DNA from: Bimuria novae-zelandiae CBS 107.79
Taxonomy: Eukaryota > Ascomycota > Dothideomycetes > Pleosporales > Didymosphaeriaceae
Length of the DNA stretch: 64,000 nucleotides
Direction: 5' to 3'
NCBI GenBank assembly: GCA_010015655.1
Contig: ML976692.1
Location: forward strand, 124,001-188,000
The translations under genes were made by a program, and so were the position numbers. This document shows positions 10,738-20,297 of this stretch, piece after piece (position 1 is the stretch's first letter; every line of letters starts with the position of its first letter). The notes beneath the pieces are model-generated. The model ran no database searches and had not been told where the DNA came from. It saw nothing but the letters and a program-made list of their open reading frames with translations.

Positions 10738-12947
10738 ATGCGCGCAGTTGCCCGAAATGGCGCGATAGTATGCGCGCTCTTCGCGGTATCGGATGCCTTT
10801 TACATACCGGGTACTTCCATCCTAGGATTTCCCGATATTGTTGGTTAATGGGTTTTGCAGGCGTAACATACAAATCCTACAAAGATGGCGAAACCATCCC
10901 TCTTCTCGTCAACAAAGTCTACTCAGGCGAGTCAGAGCTGCAATACGCGTACACCGAGCTCCCCTTCGCATGTCCGCCCACGGGCCGCGTGAAAGCGGGA
11001 CGCTTCGCCAGCGGCGCGAGCATCAGTCTGAATCTGGGCGAAGTCCTGCGCGGCGACCGGATAACTGTCTCGGACTACGAGTTGCGCATGGGACGGGATG
11101 AGGAGGCACGTTTTCTGTGTGAGAAGGAGGTGGACGCAGCGGGCATACAGAGGACGAGATTGATGATACAGAATGAGTACCGCGCTGAGTGGATCGTGGA
11201 TAATTTGCCTGGCGCGACGAGCTTCATGAGCACGGATAAGACCAGGAAATACTACGCTGCGGGGTTCAAGATCGGGGAAGTCGTGAAGCAGGATGATGGG
11301 AGCCCGGAGTTCGCGATACATAATCATGTTACGCTGGTGATTCGGTATAACAGCGCCCCTGGACGCGATGGTGAGAAGGGGAAGAAGGTCATTGTAGGGT
11401 TCGAGGTGTTTCCGAAAAGCATCTCTGCCGAAGGACGCACGAAGGATGGGTTGCCGTCAGACATGCAGGGCACCCATGACCCTATGATTCTCGCCGTCCC
11501 GTCGAATTCGACAGATGTTCGAGATGCTCCAGGAGCCAGTATAAAGATCCCCTTCACATATTCAGTGTACTTCCGTGAAGACGAAAAGCTCGAGTGGAAG
11601 AACCGATGGGATATGTACTTTGTCGCTTCCGGCGATAGCTCCAACGTGCACTGGCTGGCCATCCTCAACTCGCTCGTCATCGCCGGGCTTCTGACTGCCG
11701 TCGTAGCCGTTATTCTAGCCCGCACAATTCGGGGCGAGCTCAAAGACGACGCCATCAAGCTGAAGCCGACGAGGCAGACTCCCACCCAGAAGACCCACGG
11801 CTTACTCGGTTCCATCGACGACATCGAGGCCGAAGCGGACCTCTCAGACGACGACGAGGAGCTCACGGGCTGGAAGCTCGTCCACGGTGACGTCTTCCGC
11901 GCCCCTGCGTCCGCCAGCCTGCTCTCCGCCGTCGTAGGCTCCGGCATCCAGCTCCTCTTCGCGACCATTGGCATCCTCATGCTGTCCGCCGTCGGCGTGC
12001 TCAATCCCTCTTTCCGCGGTGGCTACGCCAGCGTCGGTATAGCCCTGTGGCTCTTCGCAGGCGTGTTCGCCGGATACTTCTCATCCCGCCTGTACGCGAC
12101 GTTCGGGCTGCCCGACTGGCAGCGCAATGTATTCCGCACAGCCTCCCTGGTCCCGGGGCTTCTCTTCGCCACCATGTTCATCCTCAACCTGTTCGTCTGG
12201 ATCCAGGCCTCCAGCAACGCGCTGCCGTTCACGACGCTCCTCGCACTGGTGGCGCTGTGGCTGTTCATACAGCTCCCGCTCGTTTATGTGGGCGGGTGGT
12301 ACGGGTATACGCGGGCGGGGGCGTGGAGTCAGCCCATCAAGGCGAACGCGATACCGCGACAGGTGCCGCCGCAGAGTTGGTACACGGGGAGTGTGCGAGG
12401 TGTGGTGCTGGCGGGCGCCGTACCGTTCATGGTGGTGTTTATTGAGCTGGTGTTTGTGTTTAAGAGCTTGTGGCTGGATAAGAGCGGGTATTATTACGTG
12501 TTTGGCTTCTTGTCGGTTGTGGGAACGGTGTTGGGGCTTACCGTGGTGGAGATTACGGTTGTGGCGGTTTATTTGCAGCTTTGTGCTGAGGTGAGTCCCG
12601 TATTCCTGTCTGTGAGAAAGAGGCGGACGTTCGCGTCGCCTGCGGTTGTGACATGAGGGTGTGGGGTGAGAAGTGAGGTCGTAGAACGCGCTGACGAGCA
12701 CGAACAGAACTACCACTGGTGGTGGCAGTCCTTCCTCGTCGGGGCCTCCTCCGCGCTCTGGATCTTCGCCTACCTCGTCTACTACTTCTTCACGAAGCTC
12801 CACATTACAGGCTTTGTCTCGAGCATGCTGTTCTTCGCGTACGGCGCGCTGGCGTGCTCGCTGTACGCGCTACTCGTCGGCACGATAGGGTTCTGGAGCG
12901 CGTGGCTGTTTGTGCGGAGGATTTACGCGGCGGTGAAGGTGGACTGA
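10738..12947 (+). CDS. Nonaspanin (TM9 superfamily, EMP70-like) membrane protein
   Basis: Three exons (10738-10810, 10861-12590, 12708-12947) encode about 680 residues. Exon 1 supplies a signal peptide ending near VSDA and the family's FYIPG mature start. It joins by a 50-nt intron to VTYKSYKDGETIPLLVNKVY, the conserved TM9SF luminal opening. The luminal domain (to about residue 290) contains the YNSAPGRDGEK region and is followed by nine hydrophobic segments. After a 117-nt intron the ninth-helix module (NYHWWWQSFL, then LHITGFVSS) ends in VKVD. That C-terminal K-x-D matches the Golgi-retention KXD/E signal described for TM9 proteins. The family acts in endosome/Golgi membrane traffic and cargo sorting of membrane proteins. 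The start was chosen because it gives the signal peptide; the longer upstream open frame would not. Confidence 0.93.
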
Positions 12948-13339
12948 GAGAAACCATTGACGTGATGACGCCGCCGATAGAAGCTCGGGCGCGCGCGTGT
13001 GTGATTCATTACGTACATGAGTGGCAGAGGCTTAGACAATCTTGCTGAGGTACAAAACCTCGGTGATCAAAGCAAATCCGAAACAGAGAAAGGAAAGCAG
13101 ACAGTCCGACATCCATCCGTGACAACAACTGTTCACGAGAGCAACCATCTGTGACAACAAAGTATTCACTCAATCCATGACAAACCTTTCAACCTTCAAC
13201 CTCAACGCCAGAAACTCAGAATACTCACAAGATGTGTGCCATGGAACTCCATGAGCTCCGAACTCCTCCGATGCATGTGATGTGATGGTCAACGTGATGC
13301 TGATGGTCAAGTCCAACGTGCGGTCGACCGGGAGGGCAC
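12948..13339. other. Convergent intergenic region
   Basis: This 392-bp stretch lies between the TM9 stop and the stop of the minus-strand F-box-like gene. Imperfect repeats of a gtgacaacaa motif occur at about 13,119, 13,151 and 13,178 (the last as atgacaaacc), and a duplicated gatggtcaa lies near 13,285-13,310. These are low-complexity features of a 3' region and no gene is seen. Confidence 0.35.
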
Positions 13340-14190
13340 TCAGTACACTCCGTACTGGACAGCGAGCTGCTCCATGATATAGTCTAGGTCAACCCAGATC
13401 TCGTTACAGTCCTCGGGTAGAGCCGTGTACTTGGCCTCCAGCAGGGTGAGCGCGCGGTCGACGTTGATCTTGGGGGTCCACGGCACCTCTTGCGAGGCGT
13501 AGTAGGCGATCATGTGGGGCACAACGCCGAGCTTGAGTGCGGCGAGACAGTTGAGCCAGAGGCTCTCGAGGTTGTACATGTTGAGGAGTGCCTTGAATAC
13601 GGACAGCCATGGGTGTTCGGTATCGTCAGTCCACTCAAGGTAGATGTGCTGCAGCGCGATGGCGCGCAGGGCGGTGTTCCTGTGAAAGGTAAAGAAGGTG
13701 ATGAGCGCGGCGCCCGGGATCATGACATTCGTGATGTCGACGCGTGAGAGCTTGGTGTAATTCATGTTGCAGCAGGCCTGCAGCGCAGCGGGAACATCGA
13801 TGTCGACGAAAGTGGCAACGGGAGCATTGGTGCCATCTTGGTCTGAGTCCCTCCAGCCATTGTGGGCTAGAAATGAAAGGTAAATCTAAATCAGGTGCGG
13901 GAATGGGAAAGGAGAGCCATACTTGTGCCTTGTGGGCGTTGAAGCGCGAACGTGCTAATCGTGACGCCCTCAACAGCTTCCGCGTATCGCGGTTGCTGTG
14001 AGATCGTCTTCAACTGCAGGTCCTCACGGACATGGATGTCCTTGAAATTCCGCTTGCTGTACTCCTTCTTGGTTCCCTCGAAGAGGGAATGGCTGACGTG
14101 GTGGAGAGAGTGCAGATCCACGTCACCAAGGTGAGCGCAAATCTGGTCAAGAAGCTCTTGAGCGAGAGTGCAGAACTTGGAAGTAGACAT
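13340..14190 (-). CDS. F-box-like uncharacterised protein
   Basis: Two exons on the minus strand (14190-13923 and 13866-13340) are separated by a 56-nt phase-1 intron (GTATGG...TTTCTAG), giving 264 residues. The N-terminus (TLAQELLDQICAHLGDVDL, then LHHVSHSLFEGTKKEYSKRNF) has the spacing of an F-box: a Leu-x-x-E-Leu helix, an Ile-x-x-Hx-Leu helix, and L-x-x-V-x-x-x-L. F-boxes bind Skp1 in SCF ubiquitin ligases. The remainder, with repeated leucine and tryptophan spacing (YLEWTDDTEHPWLSVFKALL), resembles the alpha-helical substrate part common in large fungal F-box families but has no named motif. It is convergent with the TM9 gene. The substrate is unknown, and the F-box call itself is moderate because the motif is short. 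Confidence 0.65.
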
Positions 14191-14532
14191 TGTAAATTGA
14201 TTAAAGCAGAATTAGTCAGAAGGGAATGTAGAGAAAGTGGGGTGGAGGAGGAAGCGTGGAAGAGCGTTTGGAGCCAAATTCATGTGCGCGAGCGTTTGCC
14301 GCCTAGCCCAGAGTGGGGCGCTGCCACGCGCCAGGACGCGGAAACTTATTCAAATTTTACTCTAGTAAAAGTGAGAAGGGAAATAAGAGATTTAAACGCG
14401 TTTCTGGCGCGTGCCACGCGCGGTAGGCGTTGCGGGAGCGTGGCGTGGTGAGATATCGACGCGCTCTGCTAGACTCTGTGAGCGATGACATGGAGGAAAC
14501 ATGCATCGCAAATCGGGTTTTGGAAAGGGTAG

Positions 14533-15312
14533 CCTGGGGTAACACAGAGTACTGTAAAAATTTCAGCACACTAACGGATGGGCGTTCGAGAATGCACCTA
14601 GACTGCGCATTCTGGCGCTTGCAAAACCTATCCAGGGGTAACACGCATGCATTTCAGAAACTCGTGCATTTTTAGATCATTAGGCCTCCTAGGGTAACAC
14701 ATAAACTTTTGGGAATCGATTGCAATGTGATGTCATAAAGCATCCTAGGATAACACAGGGTATTAAAAGAATCTTAGTATACTATTATATAGCGGTCCTG
14801 AATCGTACCTCTTTAGTGCATTTTGGATATCATAAAAGCTATGCTGGGTTATCACACATTCTTTTAAAAATCGACCGTAACTTGGTATCCTTCTGCATCC
14901 TGGGCCTGGGGTAACACACGGTACTGTAAGAATGTTGGTATATCGACGGTCGGCGGCGCAATTCGGCCGTTGGAAAGGCTATCCTGGGGTAACTCACAGG
15001 TCATAGAAACTTATGGTATCTTGATGCTCCTGTGTGAATCCTGGATGCATATGTCGGTATGTCCCAGCGGCCAGTAAAAGGGGGAAGCAGTTTTTGAATG
15101 CTGCGAGTGTATCCACGCTGGGCTGTAATGAATTTCTATGTCGAAGAATGCAACAAGTTACTATTGGAATTGACAACACCTCCGTCAATTTCGGATTCCA
15201 GCACTAGCTGCTATGTTGGTGCGAGAATGGTATTACATGGCAGCCTGAGGACACATACAAGCCCTCGCGGGTGCAGTTTGGCTGTTGGAAAGGGCGCCCC
15301 GGGGTAACACAC
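14533..15312 (+). repeat. Degenerate GGGGTAACAC-box repeat array
   Basis: At least eight copies of a motif close to cctggggtaacacac are visible, starting near 14533, 14632, 14686, 14743, 14843, 14904, 14983 and 15297. Several are embedded in a longer shared unit: ttggaaagg(c)tatcctggggtaacacac, then tactgtaa and a tatc tail. Spacing is irregular (about 54-100 bp, then a 314-bp gap), so it reads as an old, diverged satellite-like array. All copies are on the same strand. No coding frame follows it. It lies between the F-box-like gene and the first Fot1-like transposon and is not as AT-rich as the transposons. The bases from 14191 to 14532 show no feature beyond the upstream region of the F-box-like gene. 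Confidence 0.65.
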
Positions 15313-15539
15313 AGGCTAAAATAATTGGCGGCGCTTTTATAAGGCAGCACGCTGTCTGTTTTTGGTTATTTCAATATCTGGTGCAGTGTCGAAACGTTGG
15401 ATGTTGGCAGTATAGCAACAGTGCTAGTCCAGGAAAGGGAACGCGTACTACCGTGTCCGTGCGCGTAATGCGCATGTTCGCGTAATGCGCACCCCAACAG
15501 AAATCCTCCCTGTTTTCAACACCACATAACTCCACCAAT

Positions 15540-17790
15540 ATGGCTCCGATTGACGATGCGCTTGCTGAGATAGAATCGCTGCAACCTAATAAAGGATTTT
15601 CCTATAAGAAAATCGCTCGCAAGTACGGTGTATGGCGTTCTACTTTAACACGAAGATATAAGGCTAGAACATAGTTACGCGTAAATAAGGTAATTAACTA
15701 ATAAAAACTTACTCTATAATAAGAGGCAGAGCTTATTAATTATATAAAAAGGCTTATAGCGCGCTACTTAGCACTTAGAAAAGAAATAATATATAATTTC
15801 GCGTTAATACTAGTGTTATAAGGCTCTTACACCTTATTCCGGTCTAGGTTAGGGCGGTAAGGTATTATAGTGCTTTATAAATTATTTAATAATATAAGTT
15901 AATACGACACTTAGCGCAAGGCTAAATAATTTAATCTTATAATAAAATAAGATAACTATTAGTTTATATAGGAGAACGTACTTGCATAAAAGATATATAA
16001 GTTAACTATAAGGAGCATAATAAAGGAAACTATCCTGTATATATATCCTCCTTATCCTATAGAATCCCACGGTGTCCTATATCCTGGCGTCGTGGGATCC
16101 TATGGGATTCTCTGGGACGTTACGTGATCGGGATCACGTGGTCCCACGGTGTCCCATGGTCTTGGCGTCTGAAACAGCCTGGGACGTTACGTAAGTCTAA
16201 GGTGGGGCCCGGATGCCGTTATAAGGCTCGCCGTCCCACCGTCGACTTCTGGATCGTAACAACTAGCTAAGGAGCTAGTAAGCAAAAGCTAAGTTATATA
16301 CTTTATTAACTAATATAGTATTTATTTAATCTCTTAATAGGTAGTTAGTATAGATAGTAATTACTACTGAGCTAATTTAAGGGATAAATATAGCCTATAT
16401 TTTATTATTTTAGGTAATAAAATTAAGGAATATAATATTAAGACTTATTATATACATAATATAGATAAAAAGGGCTTCCTTATTAGTGTTATTAGCTAAT
16501 TAAAACAAGTGTTTAGCAAATGTATATAGGAGAATAAAGAGGTTATAGTATCTTTTTAAAATAGCTTTTATAAATAGATTACCCTTCTAGCATGTGTATG
16601 CGCTGATAGATTAGTATTACTACTAAGCCTTATTTATTAGGTTACTAATAATAGTATATAATTAAGTTAGGTTAAAAATATTAAAATAAGAAATTATAGT
16701 ATATACGTCTTTTCTTTACCTTTAGGCTAGATAAATAATAATATTAATCTTACCTAGCGTAAGTAGGTGTTTAATTACTACACTAAGGTAAAATCTTAAT
16801 AATCTTACTAATTACTTATCCTTAACAGCTATAGATCTTATATTACTATAGATTTTATTAACTACTATAATTAAAATAAGATTCTACTTACTATTTTACC
16901 TTTTTATTTAACTTATATGCTTTAGCTACTTAACATTATAATATTTAAGCCTTTATTAATAGCCTACTTAGTAAAACTATTATAATACCTTTATAAAAGA
17001 TAAGGCCTAGCTTTTATTACTAAAGGTGACTTCTTCCCCTTATTTTAAAATACGTAAAAGGTCTTTTTTAAGAAATTAATTATCCTTAGCTTTTTTAAAG
17101 TAATAAGTATATTATTACCTAATCCTAATCCTATCATTAATAGATTTACTTATAATTAAGAATTAGGTAATAGCTCTTTATTAGGGCTTAGTAATTATAA
17201 TTAAAGAAAAATAAATAGGCTTATACGCTCTATAGTTAAGGATTAAAGTAGTAGAAACATATAAAAGCTTTATAAATTACTTGACTACCTTTCTATGCAA
17301 AATAAGCTACTTTCATATTATAATATTAGGCTAAGGTAGGCGCTATTAATAAAAAAAAAAGTAAGACTTTAGATCTTTAGTAGCGTTAAGAGTATTATAG
17401 TAGAATAGTCCTATAGTTACTAAGGAAGGTATTTATTAATTTATTAAAAAGTAAAAATAGTATAGCTAATTAAAGTAGCTAAGCTATAAAAAAAAATCTA
17501 GCAGGAAACGCGTACTACGTAAAAGGTAGCTAAGAAGACGAAGGAGAAGAAAAAGACTAAAAAGGTAGCTTAGCGCGCTACCTAGAAGTCTGTCCGCACA
17601 CAGAAAAAGCTCTATAACTATCTTAAAAGGGTAAGAAAAAGGCCTATTAGTTATCTTTGTAAAGTAGAAAGTGTTAGAAACATGTTATTAATGCTATAGG
17701 TATTAGAGAGACCTTAGAAGGTATATCTACTATCCTAACTAAATCTATATGCAGACGTCGCAATATTAAGCTTTTAAAAAGATTTAAATA
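15540..17790 (+). pseudogene. Fot1/pogo-like transposase, RIP-inactivated
   Basis: An ATG at 15540 opens 44 clean codons (MAPIDDALAEIESL, FSYKKIARKYGV, STLTRRYKART) before a TAG at 15672. This matches the psq-type helix-turn-helix at the N-terminus of fungal Fot1/pogo transposases. Beyond it the same protein can be followed as fragments with TAA/TAG at Gln positions: an EAELINYIKRL...LALRKEIIYNFA segment near 15,725-15,810 (the CENP-B-type DNA-binding region), a Lys-rich tail near 17,510-17,660, and a terminal RRRNIKL-KRFK box near 17,754. The DDE core in the middle is too altered to align by eye. The contrast between the clean first 44 codons and the rest is notable. No functional product is expected. 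Confidence 0.75.
16036..16261. repeat. GC-rich insert with internal duplication in transposon A
   Basis: This segment is distinctly richer in GC than its flanks and has far fewer TA steps. It contains two related copies: cccacggtgtcc...ggcgtc...tgggacgttacgt at about 16066-16128 and again at 16143-16194. It begins TGTAT and ends TAACA, weakly suggestive of an LTR, but no matching 5-bp duplication sits at those exact ends; an aacta direct repeat at 16028-16032 and 16261-16265 is offset. A later insertion, possibly a solo LTR, is the simplest reading but remains unproven. Confidence 0.4.
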
Positions 17791-18239
17791 GTATAAATAA
17801 ATTATAGCTATTAACTTACTATCTTATAAGAAAATCTTATAATAATATTCATTATAGGTAGTTTTATAGCCTTATTTTTAATAGAGCGTTTATAGTATTG
17901 CCTGCGCATTACACGAATCCGCGTATCACGTGCACGGACATGGTACCGTGCCTGTGCGCGCAACGCCTAACTTAGCAGTATATTAGCGATTGCAAACATA
18001 AAGCTTTATAGCTACTATAAAAATATATTATTACAAGATTTTTTGTTAGAGTACTCTCTATATTTATGCGATAATTATATCGCATATATACTATTTTAGC
18101 TAATTAATAGAGTAGCTATAAGAGTTAATTAAAGTAGGTTATATAGCTAGAGTAATATTAAATAACGCGCTAGCTATAGTAGCCCTAGTATACTATATAT
18201 ACTTTTAATTTCTAATTACTAGTTTTACAACCTTTTTAT

Positions 18240-20064
18240 TACCTTTTTAAAATAATTATAGAGCTTTTTAAGCGTTAAAAGCTTTTTTTTATATTATCTT
18301 TAGTTACGCGTTTAGCCTTTTAAGTAGCTAACTTAGCTAGCTCCTTCTTACGTATTAATTTAATTACTTTACTTTTTATACGCCTTTTATTTTTTTGCTT
18401 TTTCTTAAGTAGCTTATTATTATATTAAAGTTACTTTTTATTAGCTTTTATAAGCTTTTTTTAATACTTAAAGTTTTTAAATACTTTATATCTTACTTCT
18501 GCCTTCTTCCGTGCACGTCTTAACTAAAAAAAAAATAGCACCTTTATAGTACTCTTCGTGTTGCTATACAGGCAGAACTCTACTCTTTATACAGAACTTT
18601 TTTTCTCCTTTAGGGCATCCTTTACGCCCTCTAATTTATAGTAGATAAGCTTATTCTAAACTACTAGATAGTAAAAGGTGTAGAGAACCTTTTTTAACTT
18701 ATAAAAGTACATATCTTTTATAGATTTACGTACTAGCTTTTTTACTTTAGGCTAGTCCCCCCTAAAGTACCATAAAGCTAACGTCTTAGATAACTAAAAG
18801 CTATCTAGTATTAATGTTTTAAATTTTTAAAGAGTTTTTTTTAAAATTAAGTAGCAATATGCTAGTAGCTTTAAATAAGCTAAAAAGTAACTTTTAAATA
18901 AACATATTTAATTAAGTAGCTTAAAATATGAAGAAGAAGTTTTTTTTTAATATCAATTTATTTACGTATTATATAAAGGCAATTTATAAGTTTTTCAAAA
19001 TAATTTATTATTAAAGGACTAAAGATAATTATATTTAATAGCTAAAGCGTATAAGTTAAATATAGAGGAAAGATATATAGTAGTATTTTATTATTATTAT
19101 AAAACCTAATAAAATCTATTATCATATAGCTATTATAATTATTTATTATTAATAATTACTATTTTCTTCGTGCTTTAGATTTAGTATAATAATTAAATAC
19201 CTACTTAAGCTACGTAAAGTTCATATTATTATTTATCTAGCCTAAATATCTTCTTTCTTTACTAGATATATAAGAGATAGTAATAATATACTCTTATTAG
19301 CATAAATTAACGCTAGTACTATTACTTAGTTATAGAATTTATCTTAAAAAGCTAAATTAACGCGTTTATATTTATATATATCTTTACTTGTAAGCAGGTG
19401 GGTGGTATGTATAAAGGTAGTGTATTGTGTGTGTTCTGTGTGTGTGTGTACATGGAGTGATCAGAGGCTCGTTTATAGTGATCGAGCTGACTCATGAGAC
19501 TAGTGTCGTCATGTGACATAGCCCTAGGCTGCTTACATTACTAAAGACTCTTTTTAACTTACTAATTACTCTAATTACAAAGTCTTTTTTATTTATATTA
19601 CATATTTGTAATAACTATATATTATATTTAGATATTGTATATTATAAAAGGTTAAAATATAGGCTATATTTAGTAGCTAATTTAGTATTATAGCGTATAG
19701 AGTTTATTACTAGCACCTATTAAGATATATTTTTATTTTTATTATAGTTAATAAAGCGCGTAACCTAGCTTTTAGAAATATTTTTAGTAGCTAATTAAAA
19801 CGTAAAATTTTATATTATAAATTTTATAAGTAGTAGACGTTGCCTAATAAGCTTTTTAATATATTTTATAAGCTTAGCTTCTTAGTATAAGCTAAGTATA
19901 TATTAATTAGAGTTTTTAGTAACGCGTAGGCGATATACGCGTTAATATTAATATAATAAAATTATATAATTAATGCCATATATTTTTACTACTTTTAAAT
20001 ATTCGAATTTTTTACTTAAAGCTAGGCTATTATTGTATATAATCGCTTCGTCAATAGCTAGCAT
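18240..20064 (-). pseudogene. Fot1/pogo-like transposase B, RIP-inactivated
   Basis: Reading the minus strand, an ATG at 20062-20064 gives MLAIDEAIIYNNSLALSKKF then EYLKVVKIYGIN before a stop at 19948. The spacing (IDEAI, then KF-Y--V-K-YG-N) is the same helix-turn-helix start as transposase A with extra Ile/Tyr/Asn substitutions expected from C-to-T changes. At the other end of the frame, about 18,300-18,420 on the minus strand, a Lys/Arg-rich stretch corresponds to the basic C-terminal tail of these transposases. The middle is unreadable by eye and interrupted by the insertion at 19389-19537. No functional product is expected. Confidence 0.6.
19389..19537. mobile_element. 149-bp solo LTR-like insertion with TSD
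   Basis: The element begins TGTAAGCAG and ends CTGCTTACA, a perfect 9-bp inverted repeat with the TG...CA ends of an LTR. It is flanked on both sides by the 5-bp duplication ttact (19384-19388 and 19538-19542). Inside are a (gt)n tract around 19,430-19,450 and GC-richer unique sequence. The RIP signal is weak here, so it entered transposon B after most RIP of the host element. It could instead be a small MITE, but the 5-bp duplication and TG...CA ends favour a solo LTR. Confidence 0.75.
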
Positions 20065-20297
20065 GGTGGTGGAGTAATGTGATGTGGAAGATATGTGCAA
20101 AATGGCTGGGGTCGGGCGTTGCGCGCACAGACACAGTACGCGCACGGACACGTTATACCCAAGCCGAGCAACCACGACCTAGACTAACATGAAGTCATCA
20201 CGCTTCCTTCTCCATTCCACTATTCATCCAGTGCGTTTTCCTGGAAGACCCTATTCCAACGAATTATATCTCTCTATTTTCACTTCTGTTATTCTGC

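Larger units (their letters stand above)
15451..17943 (+). mobile_element. Fot1/pogo-like DNA transposon A (RIP-degraded)
   Basis: The left terminal repeat starts ccgtgtccgtgcgcgtaatg at 15451. The reverse complement of the right end at 17943 starts ccatgtccgtgcacgtgata. The match extends about 41 bp and most differences are transitions. A TA dinucleotide flanks both sides (15449-15450 and 17944-17945), the target duplication expected for Tc1/mariner-pogo elements. The terminal repeat itself contains two copies of cgcgtaatgcgc. Inside, an intact transposase start is followed by about 2.2 kb of AT-rich, stop-filled sequence. Element length is about 2.49 kb, including a GC-richer segment at 16,036-16,261 that seems inserted later. 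It abuts element B. Confidence 0.85.
17946..20136 (-). mobile_element. Fot1/pogo-like DNA transposon B (RIP-degraded, inverted)
   Basis: The left end reads ccgtgcctgtgcgcgcaacg at 17946. The reverse complement of the right end at 20136 reads ctgtgtctgtgcgcgcaacg. The inverted match is about 22 bp with only transitions. TA flanks both sides (17944-17945, shared with element A, and 20137-20138). Length is 2.19 kb. The transposase runs on the minus strand from about 20064. Just outside the right end, cgcgcacggacacgt (20139-20153) resembles the outer end of element A's terminal repeat. Either B's true repeat is longer or a scrap of an A-type end is present. The interior is TA-rich, consistent with RIP, and holds the 149-bp insertion at 19389-19537. 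Confidence 0.75.

Noticed and set aside
14533..15312. GGGTAACAC repeats as interstitial telomere sequence
   Set aside because: The unit is not TTAGGG-like, spacing is irregular, and each box is part of a longer 60-100-bp context rather than a short tandem array.
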